From contig CAJFPH010000157.1 of assembly GCA_904398645.1 (NCBI GenBank), positions 1 to 14,396 of the forward strand: a stretch of DNA of 14,396 nt. Direction: 5' to 3'. Under the pieces are notes generated by a model. The model had not been told where the DNA came from. It saw only the letters and a program-made list of their open reading frames with translations, and did not search any database. This stretch comes from Allobutyricicoccus pentlandensis. Its GTDB lineage: Bacteria > Bacillota > Clostridia > Oscillospirales > QAMX01. How positions within the stretch are numbered: the first letter of the stretch is position 1; every line of letters begins with the position of its first letter. Made by a program: the position numbers and the translations under genes. This document shows, piece by piece, positions 10,601 to 14,396 of this stretch.

Positions 10601-11274
10601 AATACAGTACGGACGATGGAGAAACATACATAACGGTCGCAAAGTCCGCGGTAGTGGACGGCGCGTTCAAGTTCATTGCTCCCGTCGCCGCGCAGTACAG
10701 GATCGTGAGCGTCGATGGGATCGACTTCAGCGATGTTACGGAGTCGAACTGGGCGTACGATTATGTGGATTTCGCATCGATAAGAGAGATCGTAAACGGC
10801 GTGGGAGATAATATGTTTGAACCCGACGGAAATCTTACAAGGGCGATGTTCGTAACGATGCTCGGCAGAATGCACGGCGATCTGGATTCTTATGATAAAC
10901 ATGCTTTCGCCGACGTTGAAGCGGGTTCATGGTATGAGGAATACGTATCATGGGCGTCGCACAACGGCATTGTCGAAGGTTACGACGCGGAGAGCTTCGC
11001 GCCGGACGATAATATCACTCGCGAACAAATTTGTACGATGATAGACCGTTATATGAAGTATGAAGGTTATAATATAGAGATCGACGCTGCGGATAAATTC
11101 ACGGACGACGCGTTGATAAGCGACTGGGCGTACGATTCTGTAGAAGCGGTTAAAAACCTTGAAATAGTGATCGGATACGAGGACGGAAGTTTCAGACCGC
11201 AGGGATTAGCGACGCGCGCGGAGGCCGCGACAATGTTTACGAGATTGATATACGCATTGCTCGCGAACAGGTAA
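4699..11274 (+). CDS. Giant secreted SLH-anchored multidomain surface protein (2191 aa)
   Basis: Residues 1-25 are a classic signal peptide (MKK, hydrophobic core, AYA at 23-25). Visible layout: an N-terminal beta-rich region to about 310; an IPT/TIG-like domain at about 455-540; a beta-strand-rich, unusually hydrophobic and Gly-rich region at about 730-1140; FN3/Ig-like material from about 1300, including an Ig-like unit near 1640-1735 with a DEAGN motif; an InlB-type bacterial repeat at about 1838-1908 (GYRFSHWELDG); a Gly-Gly-Phe-Ala linker at 1917-1928; and three SLH domains at about 2010-2060, 2070-2123 and 2134-2188. SLH triplets bind pyruvylated secondary cell-wall polymer in Gram-positive bacteria, so this is a wall-anchored exported protein. 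The first SLH has TRAM, the second TREQ and the third the canonical TRAE. No catalytic motif was recognised. A scaffold or adhesin role is inferred. The TAA stop is four bases before the protease ATG. Confidence 0.9.
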   Translation: MKKCMSLILCLSLFVGLIAPLTAYADEESEYSLINENIEVYVSAENGGFAIKTAEGDTLKKSDNNKDLLYHSGEYDTSFTSFEVERDGEKREYIFGGSYGFLGLSSSDVTVTQLADSIEAVWSVDGIEFTQTIEIPNTASNQHGMVTISYRAEVKSGSPAKIRSRILFDTSLGNQDYAYYNANDNLGYAVTYERETELLGSDYSSGFIPESIYASDNDGLSGVAAYSINTTAYKAVFAHWNNLASTVFEYAPNPAMTFTNPNNIEYQTADSAYAIYNDLGEIGLNASASVSCYYGVYSNYNVGASESVALNVIAPNSLELSADKQSYIPASGALGNATFPVNINMTNFSSNDLSRIAIAAYTTNGITPLDMNGNELEFEPNSMNPYYVTYEGLRSGDVLDYIFQFRASVGENATYRRVELRVYDISDGTTTLSSGNMIGSRSFNILCPGGDGNLPRVTFTGADPEILYNKGGNRYIVTGTNFSMLTDPAHYSITLESDDGSNGYTVDPNDIVIDAELGTMTLILPEEYVPGAYHVYINWRQSAYDSGIVDSNTPSSYTSEALRLIFSEDPKYKNNVYGVVAVVQDKSPAPNQVYTILSFKDEAEFNTYKQTDENYSEILLEVRGEFEAVTDGHGNMVHLTGTSQSGSNDVYTINQCLDFQDGIIEIYYENDDIDAANRKINVDFDGSLYTSGERTHIASVPAALTSIENGREYGLLEYNLNGERKNDANVCYISLVWGHTGLELAQQIAGSVFQLGFGILGVIEDDNGGAVGKTVSFTASFDIGFLIPNGQKYRNSGLDYDDPIDRILTAFDFNDYYHPRDLRQRANVLFGWNNDFTDEDRYVQSQQAATMNIMVRDVLFAYIPAQSEGEEDLCGFYGFRGGADIILPSYTTAMPQIKARLEVNTIRNYSFSVEGGLRFANLDFGASLEVLSVDNEIPVPNKLFVYCNLPAGALGFFLDPAGAVVITGGGGGFDNLYETIMVRDKLPTLQLMLRLYIKVIQVMSCQADGMFSLQGVSLSMSNLRLDSVPNSPPVIPYAGLKLQWLPTWYFHVAINIDLFQILSGGGYIVVDQKEDDDVFFEAFATVMVRIPDYVGLVGGIEVAGATVGLNTDKVWGSVRVIGIGLGIVYYWGDEDSFDFGIGVGETQPTYPELLPALQGLEPVLLGYDEKAGKNVYMKIGTNVSPGAQAQIVSDLNTTPVLLGESSVQSLDTRTQHRVTIGGNSDEIMTLVYPAQSLEHARELYSQMSGLPTNIKMYPDADANANLTFNEGTATLAVTSSVGTNATYDITTPVATDITILSVAPIPEVSGISASSAEDKINISYDGENLNELDKISFYLAKEQTVSENSTDNDMLLGVYTEPSDISSGSASFDIPKGLQSGDYYVRAVYSQENVVSDYIATDNKLSYVNPDQPQAADIVSYENAGDHYLAAVLGDIPDNISGYVVNVYNEDGSLTDFAGVEIPRDSIEDNKLIVGGRFDTPVYDEEGNVVEGETAEVGLEPGQRYRIGVIPYYEATEDAGSYRVMGEEVIGSAVTLSAPTPAEISVSSDKEGTLFADGNVTFTVSSNEKLTGVWSIANGYEEGRDGYYGEFTDADAITIPLANLPDNDYVLEIWGSDETNDSFSHNHKFTVDTTEPRLIVSSPINGSVFGEDGKLTVTGITDLDAYITVEIDGTVTADNVPFSQFNADMDENGCFSFDLMIDQSVSTHDIKITTKDEAGNASIHEAKVNHAGLSKVERVDVYYNGVLYSNKNISALGDTNEGQLSLAAQTPTGRFTIDDDIVDWSVNPVTGSVSVDENGKITFDGQSEGYVVGRFNVTSVAPMTASATFGAPESASGSVVVVGSTVGGTVTGGGEYAPGDTVVLTAQAESGYRFSHWELDGATVEDTSSAVIEFTMPDSIVHATARFETINSGRPSGGFAGGFAGGFGDEDTAIEPEDVIATIDADEGELVEYNLTQPIENEDNIVAQYSTDDGETYITVAKSAVVDGAFKFIAPVAAQYRIVSVDGIDFSDVTESNWAYDYVDFASIREIVNGVGDNMFEPDGNLTRAMFVTMLGRMHGDLDSYDKHAFADVEAGSWYEEYVSWASHNGIVEGYDAESFAPDDNITREQICTMIDRYMKYEGYNIEIDAADKFTDDALISDWAYDSVEAVKNLEIVIGYEDGSFRPQGLATRAEAATMFTRLIYALLANR
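10447..10482 (+). repeat. Three-unit 12-bp tandem repeat encoding a Gly-Gly-Phe-Ala linker
   Basis: Three in-frame 12-base units begin GGCGGC, GGCGGT and GGCGGA, each followed by a Phe codon. They encode GGFA, GGFA and GGFG. The third positions differ between units, so the repeat is conserved at protein level or is an old expansion. It separates the InlB-type repeat from the pre-SLH region and looks like a flexible hinge. Confidence 0.7.
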
Positions 11275-11278
11275 AGAC

Positions 11279-12691
11279 ATGAAAAGAATTATAATAATCA
11301 TATCGTTGATATTTGTTTTATTTACTGAGACGGCGCACGCCGCCTCCGTAAGGATCGGAGTGATCGACACGGGTGTGAAAGAAAAGGAAGGTATTATCGA
11401 CGGTGAAAAAATACTCGACGGCAAAAACTATGTTTTGGGCGGCGGCGACACCGACGATGAGGTCGGACATGGAACGAGAGTGGCAAGCCTTATTATAGGC
11501 ACAGCCGACGGAGAAATAGTTTCGCCGTGCAGCGAAAGCGCGATCGTTCCGCTTGTATATTATACAAAGCTCGCTTCGGGCGCCGTACTGAACGGAGGGA
11601 TCGAATCGATCTGCAACGCGATATACGACGCCGTGGATGTATACGATTGCCAAATCATCAATATCAGCAGCGGAATAACGGCGGACGACGAGCGTTTGAA
11701 AAAAGCTGTGGATCATGCCGAGGAACAAGGCGTATTGATCGTGTCGGCTTGCGGCAACAGCGGCGACGAGGCGTATTATCCCGCCGCGTACGATACGGTT
11801 ATCGGCGTGGGGAGCCATAACGATGAATTTGAACCGGCGGACTTCTCTTGCCAAGGGAGCGGACTCGATATGCTTACGTACGGCGAAGATCTGAAAGTGG
11901 TCTCGATAAAAAACGCCGCCGATTATGAAACGATAAGCGGGACCTCGTATTCGACGGCTTTGATCTCCGCTCACGCGGCCGCGGCGCTTGAACAATATCC
12001 GCATCTTACGCCGTCTCAGATAAGATATCTTATGAGGACCAGCTGCGACGATATATGCGACGCCGGATATGATGAAAAAAGCGGATACGGCGTTTTTTCT
12101 CCCGACCGATTTTACGAGAATCTCAGGCTTTTCGATCATGGTGAAATAATTTGCTTTTATGACGTCGAAGAAAGCGACTGGTATTATGAAAGCGTGAGAG
12201 AGGCGTACCGTCAAGGATGGATGAACGGTACCGGCGACGGGATATTCGCCCCGGACGTTAATATGACGCGCGCGATGTTTGTGACCATACTCTACAGAGC
12301 CGAAGGCGAACCGCAAATGAGCAATATACTAAAGTTTAACGATGTGGACGAAGACGCATATTATGCGGAGGCCGTCGGCTGGGCGTCGGATAACGGGATA
12401 ATTGCGGGTTATTCCGATACGGAGTTCGCGCCGGAGAGAAATATCGCCCGCGAGGAAATGGCGGCGGTCATGAACCGATACGCGGATTATAAGGGCATGA
12501 ACGCAGACGACCAAGGCGACCTGACGGTATTTGCCGATGCGAACGTTGTTTCAGACTGGGCGAGAGAAAATATTAGCTGGGCGGTTGGAACCGGATTAAT
12601 TACCGGCAAAGGCGACGGTATACTCGATCCTTTGGGGAACGCTACCCGAGCCGAGACCGCGGAGATCATGCATAGATTTTTAGAAAAATAA
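11279..12691 (+). CDS. Secreted subtilisin-family (S8) serine protease with three C-terminal SLH domains
   Basis: A signal peptide with a poly-Ile core ends in AHA at residues 19-21. The catalytic domain starts almost at once and runs to about residue 285. The subtilase triad is intact: Asp30 in VIDTG, His64 in GHGT and Ser223 in GTSYS, with oxyanion Asn160 in CGNSG. SLH domains lie at about 293-342, 353-404 and 418-468, so the protease should sit on the cell-wall polymer. At 470 residues it is compact for the family because the usual I9-type propeptide of roughly 70-100 residues is absent: the catalytic Asp is nine residues after the predicted cleavage site. The start is secure, since an in-frame TGA at 11246-11248 blocks any useful extension. 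Initiation is four bases after the previous stop with only a weak AGG/AAAG signal, which points to translational coupling. The catalytic part carries eight Cys. Likely substrates are surface proteins, including its giant neighbours; this is inference. Confidence 0.93.
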   Translation: MKRIIIIISLIFVLFTETAHAASVRIGVIDTGVKEKEGIIDGEKILDGKNYVLGGGDTDDEVGHGTRVASLIIGTADGEIVSPCSESAIVPLVYYTKLASGAVLNGGIESICNAIYDAVDVYDCQIINISSGITADDERLKKAVDHAEEQGVLIVSACGNSGDEAYYPAAYDTVIGVGSHNDEFEPADFSCQGSGLDMLTYGEDLKVVSIKNAADYETISGTSYSTALISAHAAAALEQYPHLTPSQIRYLMRTSCDDICDAGYDEKSGYGVFSPDRFYENLRLFDHGEIICFYDVEESDWYYESVREAYRQGWMNGTGDGIFAPDVNMTRAMFVTILYRAEGEPQMSNILKFNDVDEDAYYAEAVGWASDNGIIAGYSDTEFAPERNIAREEMAAVMNRYADYKGMNADDQGDLTVFADANVVSDWARENISWAVGTGLITGKGDGILDPLGNATRAETAEIMHRFLEK

Positions 12692-12732
12692 AATAATATG
12701 TTTTCCTAAAGGAAAGCTGGTATGTACGGCGG

Positions 12733-12780
12733 CCGCTCGGCGAATGGGTTATTCTTTTCGTTGAGCGGTTTTTGCGTTTT
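12733..12780 (+). terminator. Rho-independent terminator of the surface-protein operon
   Basis: CCGCTCGGCGAA (12733-12744) pairs with TTCGTTGAGCGG (12757-12768) over 12 base pairs including two G-U pairs, with a 12-base loop. A run of five T follows at 12769-12773 and TTTT at 12777-12780. It lies about 40 bases after the protease stop, the expected place for the end of the three-gene operon. A weaker hairpin at 12702-12713 (TTTCCT/AGGAAA) lacks a T tract. Confidence 0.75.
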
Positions 12781-12867
12781 GATCGACGAAACTTTCTTTC
12801 GCGCGCCGCTCTCATAATAGATCGATTCAAAGACCGACATGACGGGCGGAATATATTGAAAAATACT

Positions 12868-12882
12868 CGATATCGTTGATAT
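12868..12882 (+). promoter_or_regulatory. Possible operator dyad upstream of the peptidase promoter
   Basis: ATATC-GTT-GATAT is a perfect 5+5 inverted repeat at 12870-12882. It overlaps the 8-base palindrome CGATATCG at 12868-12875. It lies 17 bases upstream of the proposed -35 box. An outer ACTCG (12865-12869) and CGAGT (12894-12898) also pair. The position suits a regulator site, but short AT-rich dyads are common by chance. Confidence 0.25.
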
Positions 12883-12899
12883 TATTTAGCGAACGAGTC

Positions 12900-12928
12900 T
12901 TGCATATCGCCATAAAGCGCGTTATAAT
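12900..12928 (+). promoter_or_regulatory. Sigma-70/SigA-type promoter for the P1 peptidase transcript
   Basis: TTGCAT at 12900-12905 and a perfect TATAAT at 12923-12928 are separated by exactly 17 bases. The -35 box matches the consensus at only three of six positions; the -10 box is perfect. A start is expected near A12935, giving a leader of about 295 bases before the peptidase ATG. It lies well after the terminator at 12733-12780, which fits a new transcription unit. Confidence 0.6.
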
Positions 12929-12934
12929 AGATTT

Positions 12935-13217
12935 ATGGTATATTAAGGCTCTTTCCGTCTTGGAAAGGAGCGTTGTGAATACCGAAAAAAAGACGGGATA
13001 GCAAAAATAGAATTTTGCAAACAGGCGGTAAATCTTTCTGTTATGGTTGAGACGGTACGGCTTTTCGCATAGATGTTTACCATGCAATTTACTGCTTTTG
13101 AAAGCGAATATAAGAAAATTTGAGGAGTTATAAAAGTATTTTTTAAGCCGCAAAATGCTGTAAAGCATTATAAATAAGAATTTAGAGATATTTGTGAAAT
13201 TATAAAAAATTTGAGTT
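12935..13217 (+). promoter_or_regulatory. Long structured 5' leader of the P1 peptidase gene (unclassified)
   Basis: This covers most of the 538-base gap before the peptidase. Hairpins seen by hand are as follows. (1) 12948-12971, GCTCTTTCC against GGAAAGGAGC with one bulge, with an outer GGTAT (12937-12941)/ATACC (12979-12983) helix. (2) 13001-13018, GCAAAA/TTTTGC. (3) An 11-bp helix, AGGCGGTAAAT (13023-13033) with ATTTACTGCTT (13087-13097), including two G-U pairs and enclosing ATGGT/ACCAT (13043-13047/13079-13083). (4) 13154-13169, AATGCT/AGCATT closed by a GTAA (GNRA-type) loop. None is followed by a good T tract. I did not recognise TPP, SAM, cobalamin, lysine, T-box or c-di-GMP signature cores. 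It could be a regulatory leader, a small RNA, or an AT-rich spacer that folds by chance. Confidence 0.35.
12975..13001 (+). CDS. Possible eight-codon leader peptide
   Basis: GTG at 12975 follows GGAAAGGAG (12962-12970) with four bases between, a strong Shine-Dalgarno arrangement. The frame reads MNTEKKTG and stops at TAG 12999-13001. The Shine-Dalgarno sequence forms the 3' arm of the first leader hairpin, so translation could be gated by RNA folding. No codon run points to amino-acid attenuation. It could also be a decayed gene start. Confidence 0.25.
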   Translation: MNTEKKTG

Positions 13218-13223
13218 GAGGAG
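13218..13223 (+). promoter_or_regulatory. Ribosome binding site of the P1 peptidase
   Basis: GAGGAG lies six bases before ATG 13230 and fixes this start. The protein then begins just ahead of the conserved N-terminal region of the family, with no missing or extra N-terminal sequence. Confidence 0.85.
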
Positions 13224-13229
13224 ATAAAA

Positions 13230-14204
13230 ATGTGTGAAATAAGTATCAAGGATATTGAAAACATAAAGATAGGCGCCGCTGAAAATTTTGAGGGCGGAAC
13301 GGGCTGTACGGTTATAATCTGCGAAAACGGGGCGCCGGTCGGGCTTGACGTGCGCGGCGGAGGACCCGCGTCGAGAGAGAGCGAACTGCTTAAGCCGACC
13401 GCGGCGGCGGATAGCGTTCACGCAGTATTGCTTAGCGGAGGGAGCGCGTTCGGTCTCGACGCCGCCGGAGGAGTCATGAAATATCTGGAGGAACGAGGCG
13501 TGGGATTCGACGTCGGTATTACCAAGGTGCCGCTGGTCTGCGAGTCATGTCTTTTCGATTTAACGGTCGGAGATAAGGATATAAGACCGGATAAGGAAAT
13601 GGGATACGCGGCCTGCGTAAACGCCGAAGCCGGAAATTATCGCGACGGCAGCGTCGGAGCGGGCGTTGGGGCTACCGTCGGAAAGCTGTACGGCATGGAC
13701 TATTGCATGAAGTCCGGAATAGGAAGCTACGCGGTTCAGACGGGAGAGCTTCAAGTAGGCGCGATAGTCGCGGTCAACGCGTTGGGCGATATTTTCGATC
13801 ACAAGACCGGGAAAAAGATAGCCGGGTTGCTTAATGAGGAAAAGAACGGGTTTAGATCCACGACAGACGAGATGCTTAAGAATTATTCGGTGAAGGAAAA
13901 TAAATTTGTCGGCAATACCACGATAGGAGTAGTTATAACAAACGCGCGGCTTAATAAGACCGAACTTAATAAGATAGCGTCCATGACGCATAACGGCTAT
14001 GCAAGATCTATAGATCCCGTGCATACGAGCGCGGACGGTGACAGTATTTACGCGATGTCCGTAGGCGAAGTAAGCGCCGATATGGATATGGTAGGAACTC
14101 TTGCGGCGAGAGTAATGGCCGAAGCGATAGTTAAAGCGGTGAAAAATGCGGAATCGATGTACGGATATAAGTCGGCGAAGGATCTGGGCTTTGCAGAGAA
14201 ATGA
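13230..14204 (+). CDS. P1/DmpA-family (S58) self-processing peptidase
   Basis: A 324-residue cytoplasmic protein without a signal peptide, of typical length for the P1 family (DmpA, BapA and NylC relatives, Ntn-hydrolase-like fold). Family hallmarks appear in order: GGTGCTVI near 22-29, DVRGG at 40-44, LSGGSAFGLDAAGG at 68-81, GSVGAGVGATVGK at 140-152, QVGAIVAVNALGD at 175-187, GNTTIGVV at 228-235, and PVHTSADGD at 263-271. Members are made as a precursor and cleave themselves just before the nucleophile; here the likely site is Asn229-Thr230, giving a large alpha and a smaller beta chain with N-terminal Thr. Relatives act as aminopeptidases, beta-peptidases or amide hydrolases, so the substrate cannot be named. 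It has its own promoter and long leader and is separated from the surface operon by a terminator. No gene symbol is assigned, since specificity within the family varies. Confidence 0.93.
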   Translation: MCEISIKDIENIKIGAAENFEGGTGCTVIICENGAPVGLDVRGGGPASRESELLKPTAAADSVHAVLLSGGSAFGLDAAGGVMKYLEERGVGFDVGITKVPLVCESCLFDLTVGDKDIRPDKEMGYAACVNAEAGNYRDGSVGAGVGATVGKLYGMDYCMKSGIGSYAVQTGELQVGAIVAVNALGDIFDHKTGKKIAGLLNEEKNGFRSTTDEMLKNYSVKENKFVGNTTIGVVITNARLNKTELNKIASMTHNGYARSIDPVHTSADGDSIYAMSVGEVSADMDMVGTLAARVMAEAIVKAVKNAESMYGYKSAKDLGFAEK

Positions 14205-14226
14205 TTTATTATAATCGAATGTAATC

Positions 14227-14253
14227 AACGCGCCCAAACGGCCGCGTTTTATT
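14227..14253 (+). terminator. Hairpin after the P1 peptidase, probable intrinsic terminator
   Basis: AACGCG (14227-14232) pairs with CGCGTT (14243-14248), with a C-C mismatch and an inner CC/GG extension around an AAAC loop, followed by TTATT. It begins 22 bases after the peptidase stop. A TATAAT at 14210-14215, with no good -35 box, raises the alternative that this is a hairpin in the 5' leader of the next gene. Confidence 0.45.
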
Positions 14254-14264
14254 CGGGGGTAAAC

Positions 14265-14396
14265 ATGATAGAGATAACAAGATACGACGATAAATTTAAA
14301 GACGATGCGATCGAGCTGATCCTGAGCTGTCAAAATAACGGAACAAGACCCATTGTCGGCGTTAAAGAACAGCCGGATCTATGTTCTATAGAGGAG
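14265..14396 (+). CDS. GNAT-family N-acetyltransferase, N-terminal fragment (3' end outside window)
   Basis: ATG 14265 follows GGGGG (14255-14259) by five bases and opens a frame of 44 codons to the right edge with no stop. The start reads MIEITRYDD, followed by an amphipathic helix with IELILSCQNNG and then the segment VKEQPDL. The combination of ILxxQN and a following QPDL resembles the N-terminal first-strand and helix region of a Bacillota GNAT acetyltransferase group. Acetyl-CoA binding motifs would lie beyond the window, so the reaction and acceptor cannot be judged. It is in the same orientation as the peptidase with a 60-base gap; whether they are co-transcribed depends on the hairpin between them. 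The call rests on a short segment. Confidence 0.6.
   Translation, partial: MIEITRYDDKFKDDAIELILSCQNNGTRPIVGVKEQPDLCSIEE

Noticed and set aside
11318..12316. Minus-strand 332-codon frame opposite the subtilase
   Set aside because: It lies wholly antisense to a gene with an intact catalytic triad and SLH motifs. Its translation is Arg/His/Tyr-rich with no domain, as expected for a codon-bias shadow.
12702..12713. TTTCCT/AGGAAA hairpin just after the protease stop as the terminator
   Set aside because: The stem is only five to six A/T-rich pairs with a tiny loop and no T tract. The hairpin at 12733-12768 is much stronger.
12722..12817. 31-codon frame beginning MYGGRSANG with GGAAAG five bases before its ATG
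   Set aside because: The frame contains both arms of the strong terminator hairpin and its T run. The terminator explains the sequence better, and no promoter precedes the frame. A small peptide cannot be fully excluded.
12827..13264. Minus-strand 145-codon frame across the leader region
   Set aside because: Its translation is low-complexity Phe/Ile/Ser/Lys-rich sequence typical of AT-rich non-coding DNA. It overlaps the peptidase start, has no recognisable domain, and runs against the leader promoter.
13560..14333. Minus-strand 257-codon frame opposite the P1 peptidase and the GNAT start
   Set aside because: It covers the conserved motifs of the peptidase on the other strand, has no family signature, and has no convincing ribosome binding site.

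Overview
The window looks like a chromosomal segment from a low-to-mid GC Gram-positive bacterium of the Bacillota, most likely a Clostridia-type lineage. The basis is the purine-rich ribosome binding sites, two secreted proteins ending in triple SLH (S-layer homology) modules, many Asp/Tyr-rich Ig-like surface domains, and free use of ATA (Ile) and AGA/AGG (Arg) codons. I see no mobile element, rRNA, tRNA or CRISPR array. All recognisable genes are on the + strand.

Region 1 (1-12691) is a cell-surface locus of three tightly packed genes. A giant Ig-like surface protein, cut by the left edge of the window, ends at 4667. After 31 bases comes a 2191-residue exported protein (4699-11274) with a signal peptide, an IPT/TIG-like domain, a long hydrophobic beta-strand region, FN3/Ig-like domains, an InlB-type repeat, a Gly/Phe linker and three SLH domains. 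Four bases later comes a compact secreted subtilisin-family (S8) protease (11279-12691), also with three C-terminal SLH domains and with no room for the usual propeptide. The spacing suggests one operon, with translational coupling between the last two genes. A plausible reading is a wall-anchored giant scaffold or adhesin, a second giant partner, and an anchored protease that trims surface proteins. This is inference.

Region 2 (12692-13229) is a 538-base intergenic stretch. It holds a good intrinsic terminator for the surface operon, a small dyad, a promoter with a perfect TATAAT box, and a predicted leader of about 295 nt. The leader can fold into several hairpins. The first of these buries a strong Shine-Dalgarno sequence in front of an eight-codon mini-ORF. 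I could not match the leader to a known riboswitch class.

Region 3 (13230-14396) holds a cytoplasmic P1/DmpA-family (S58) autoprocessing peptidase. It is followed by a short gap with a hairpin and then by the first 44 codons of a probable GNAT acetyltransferase that runs off the right edge. These genes look metabolic and probably belong to a different transcription unit from the surface locus.
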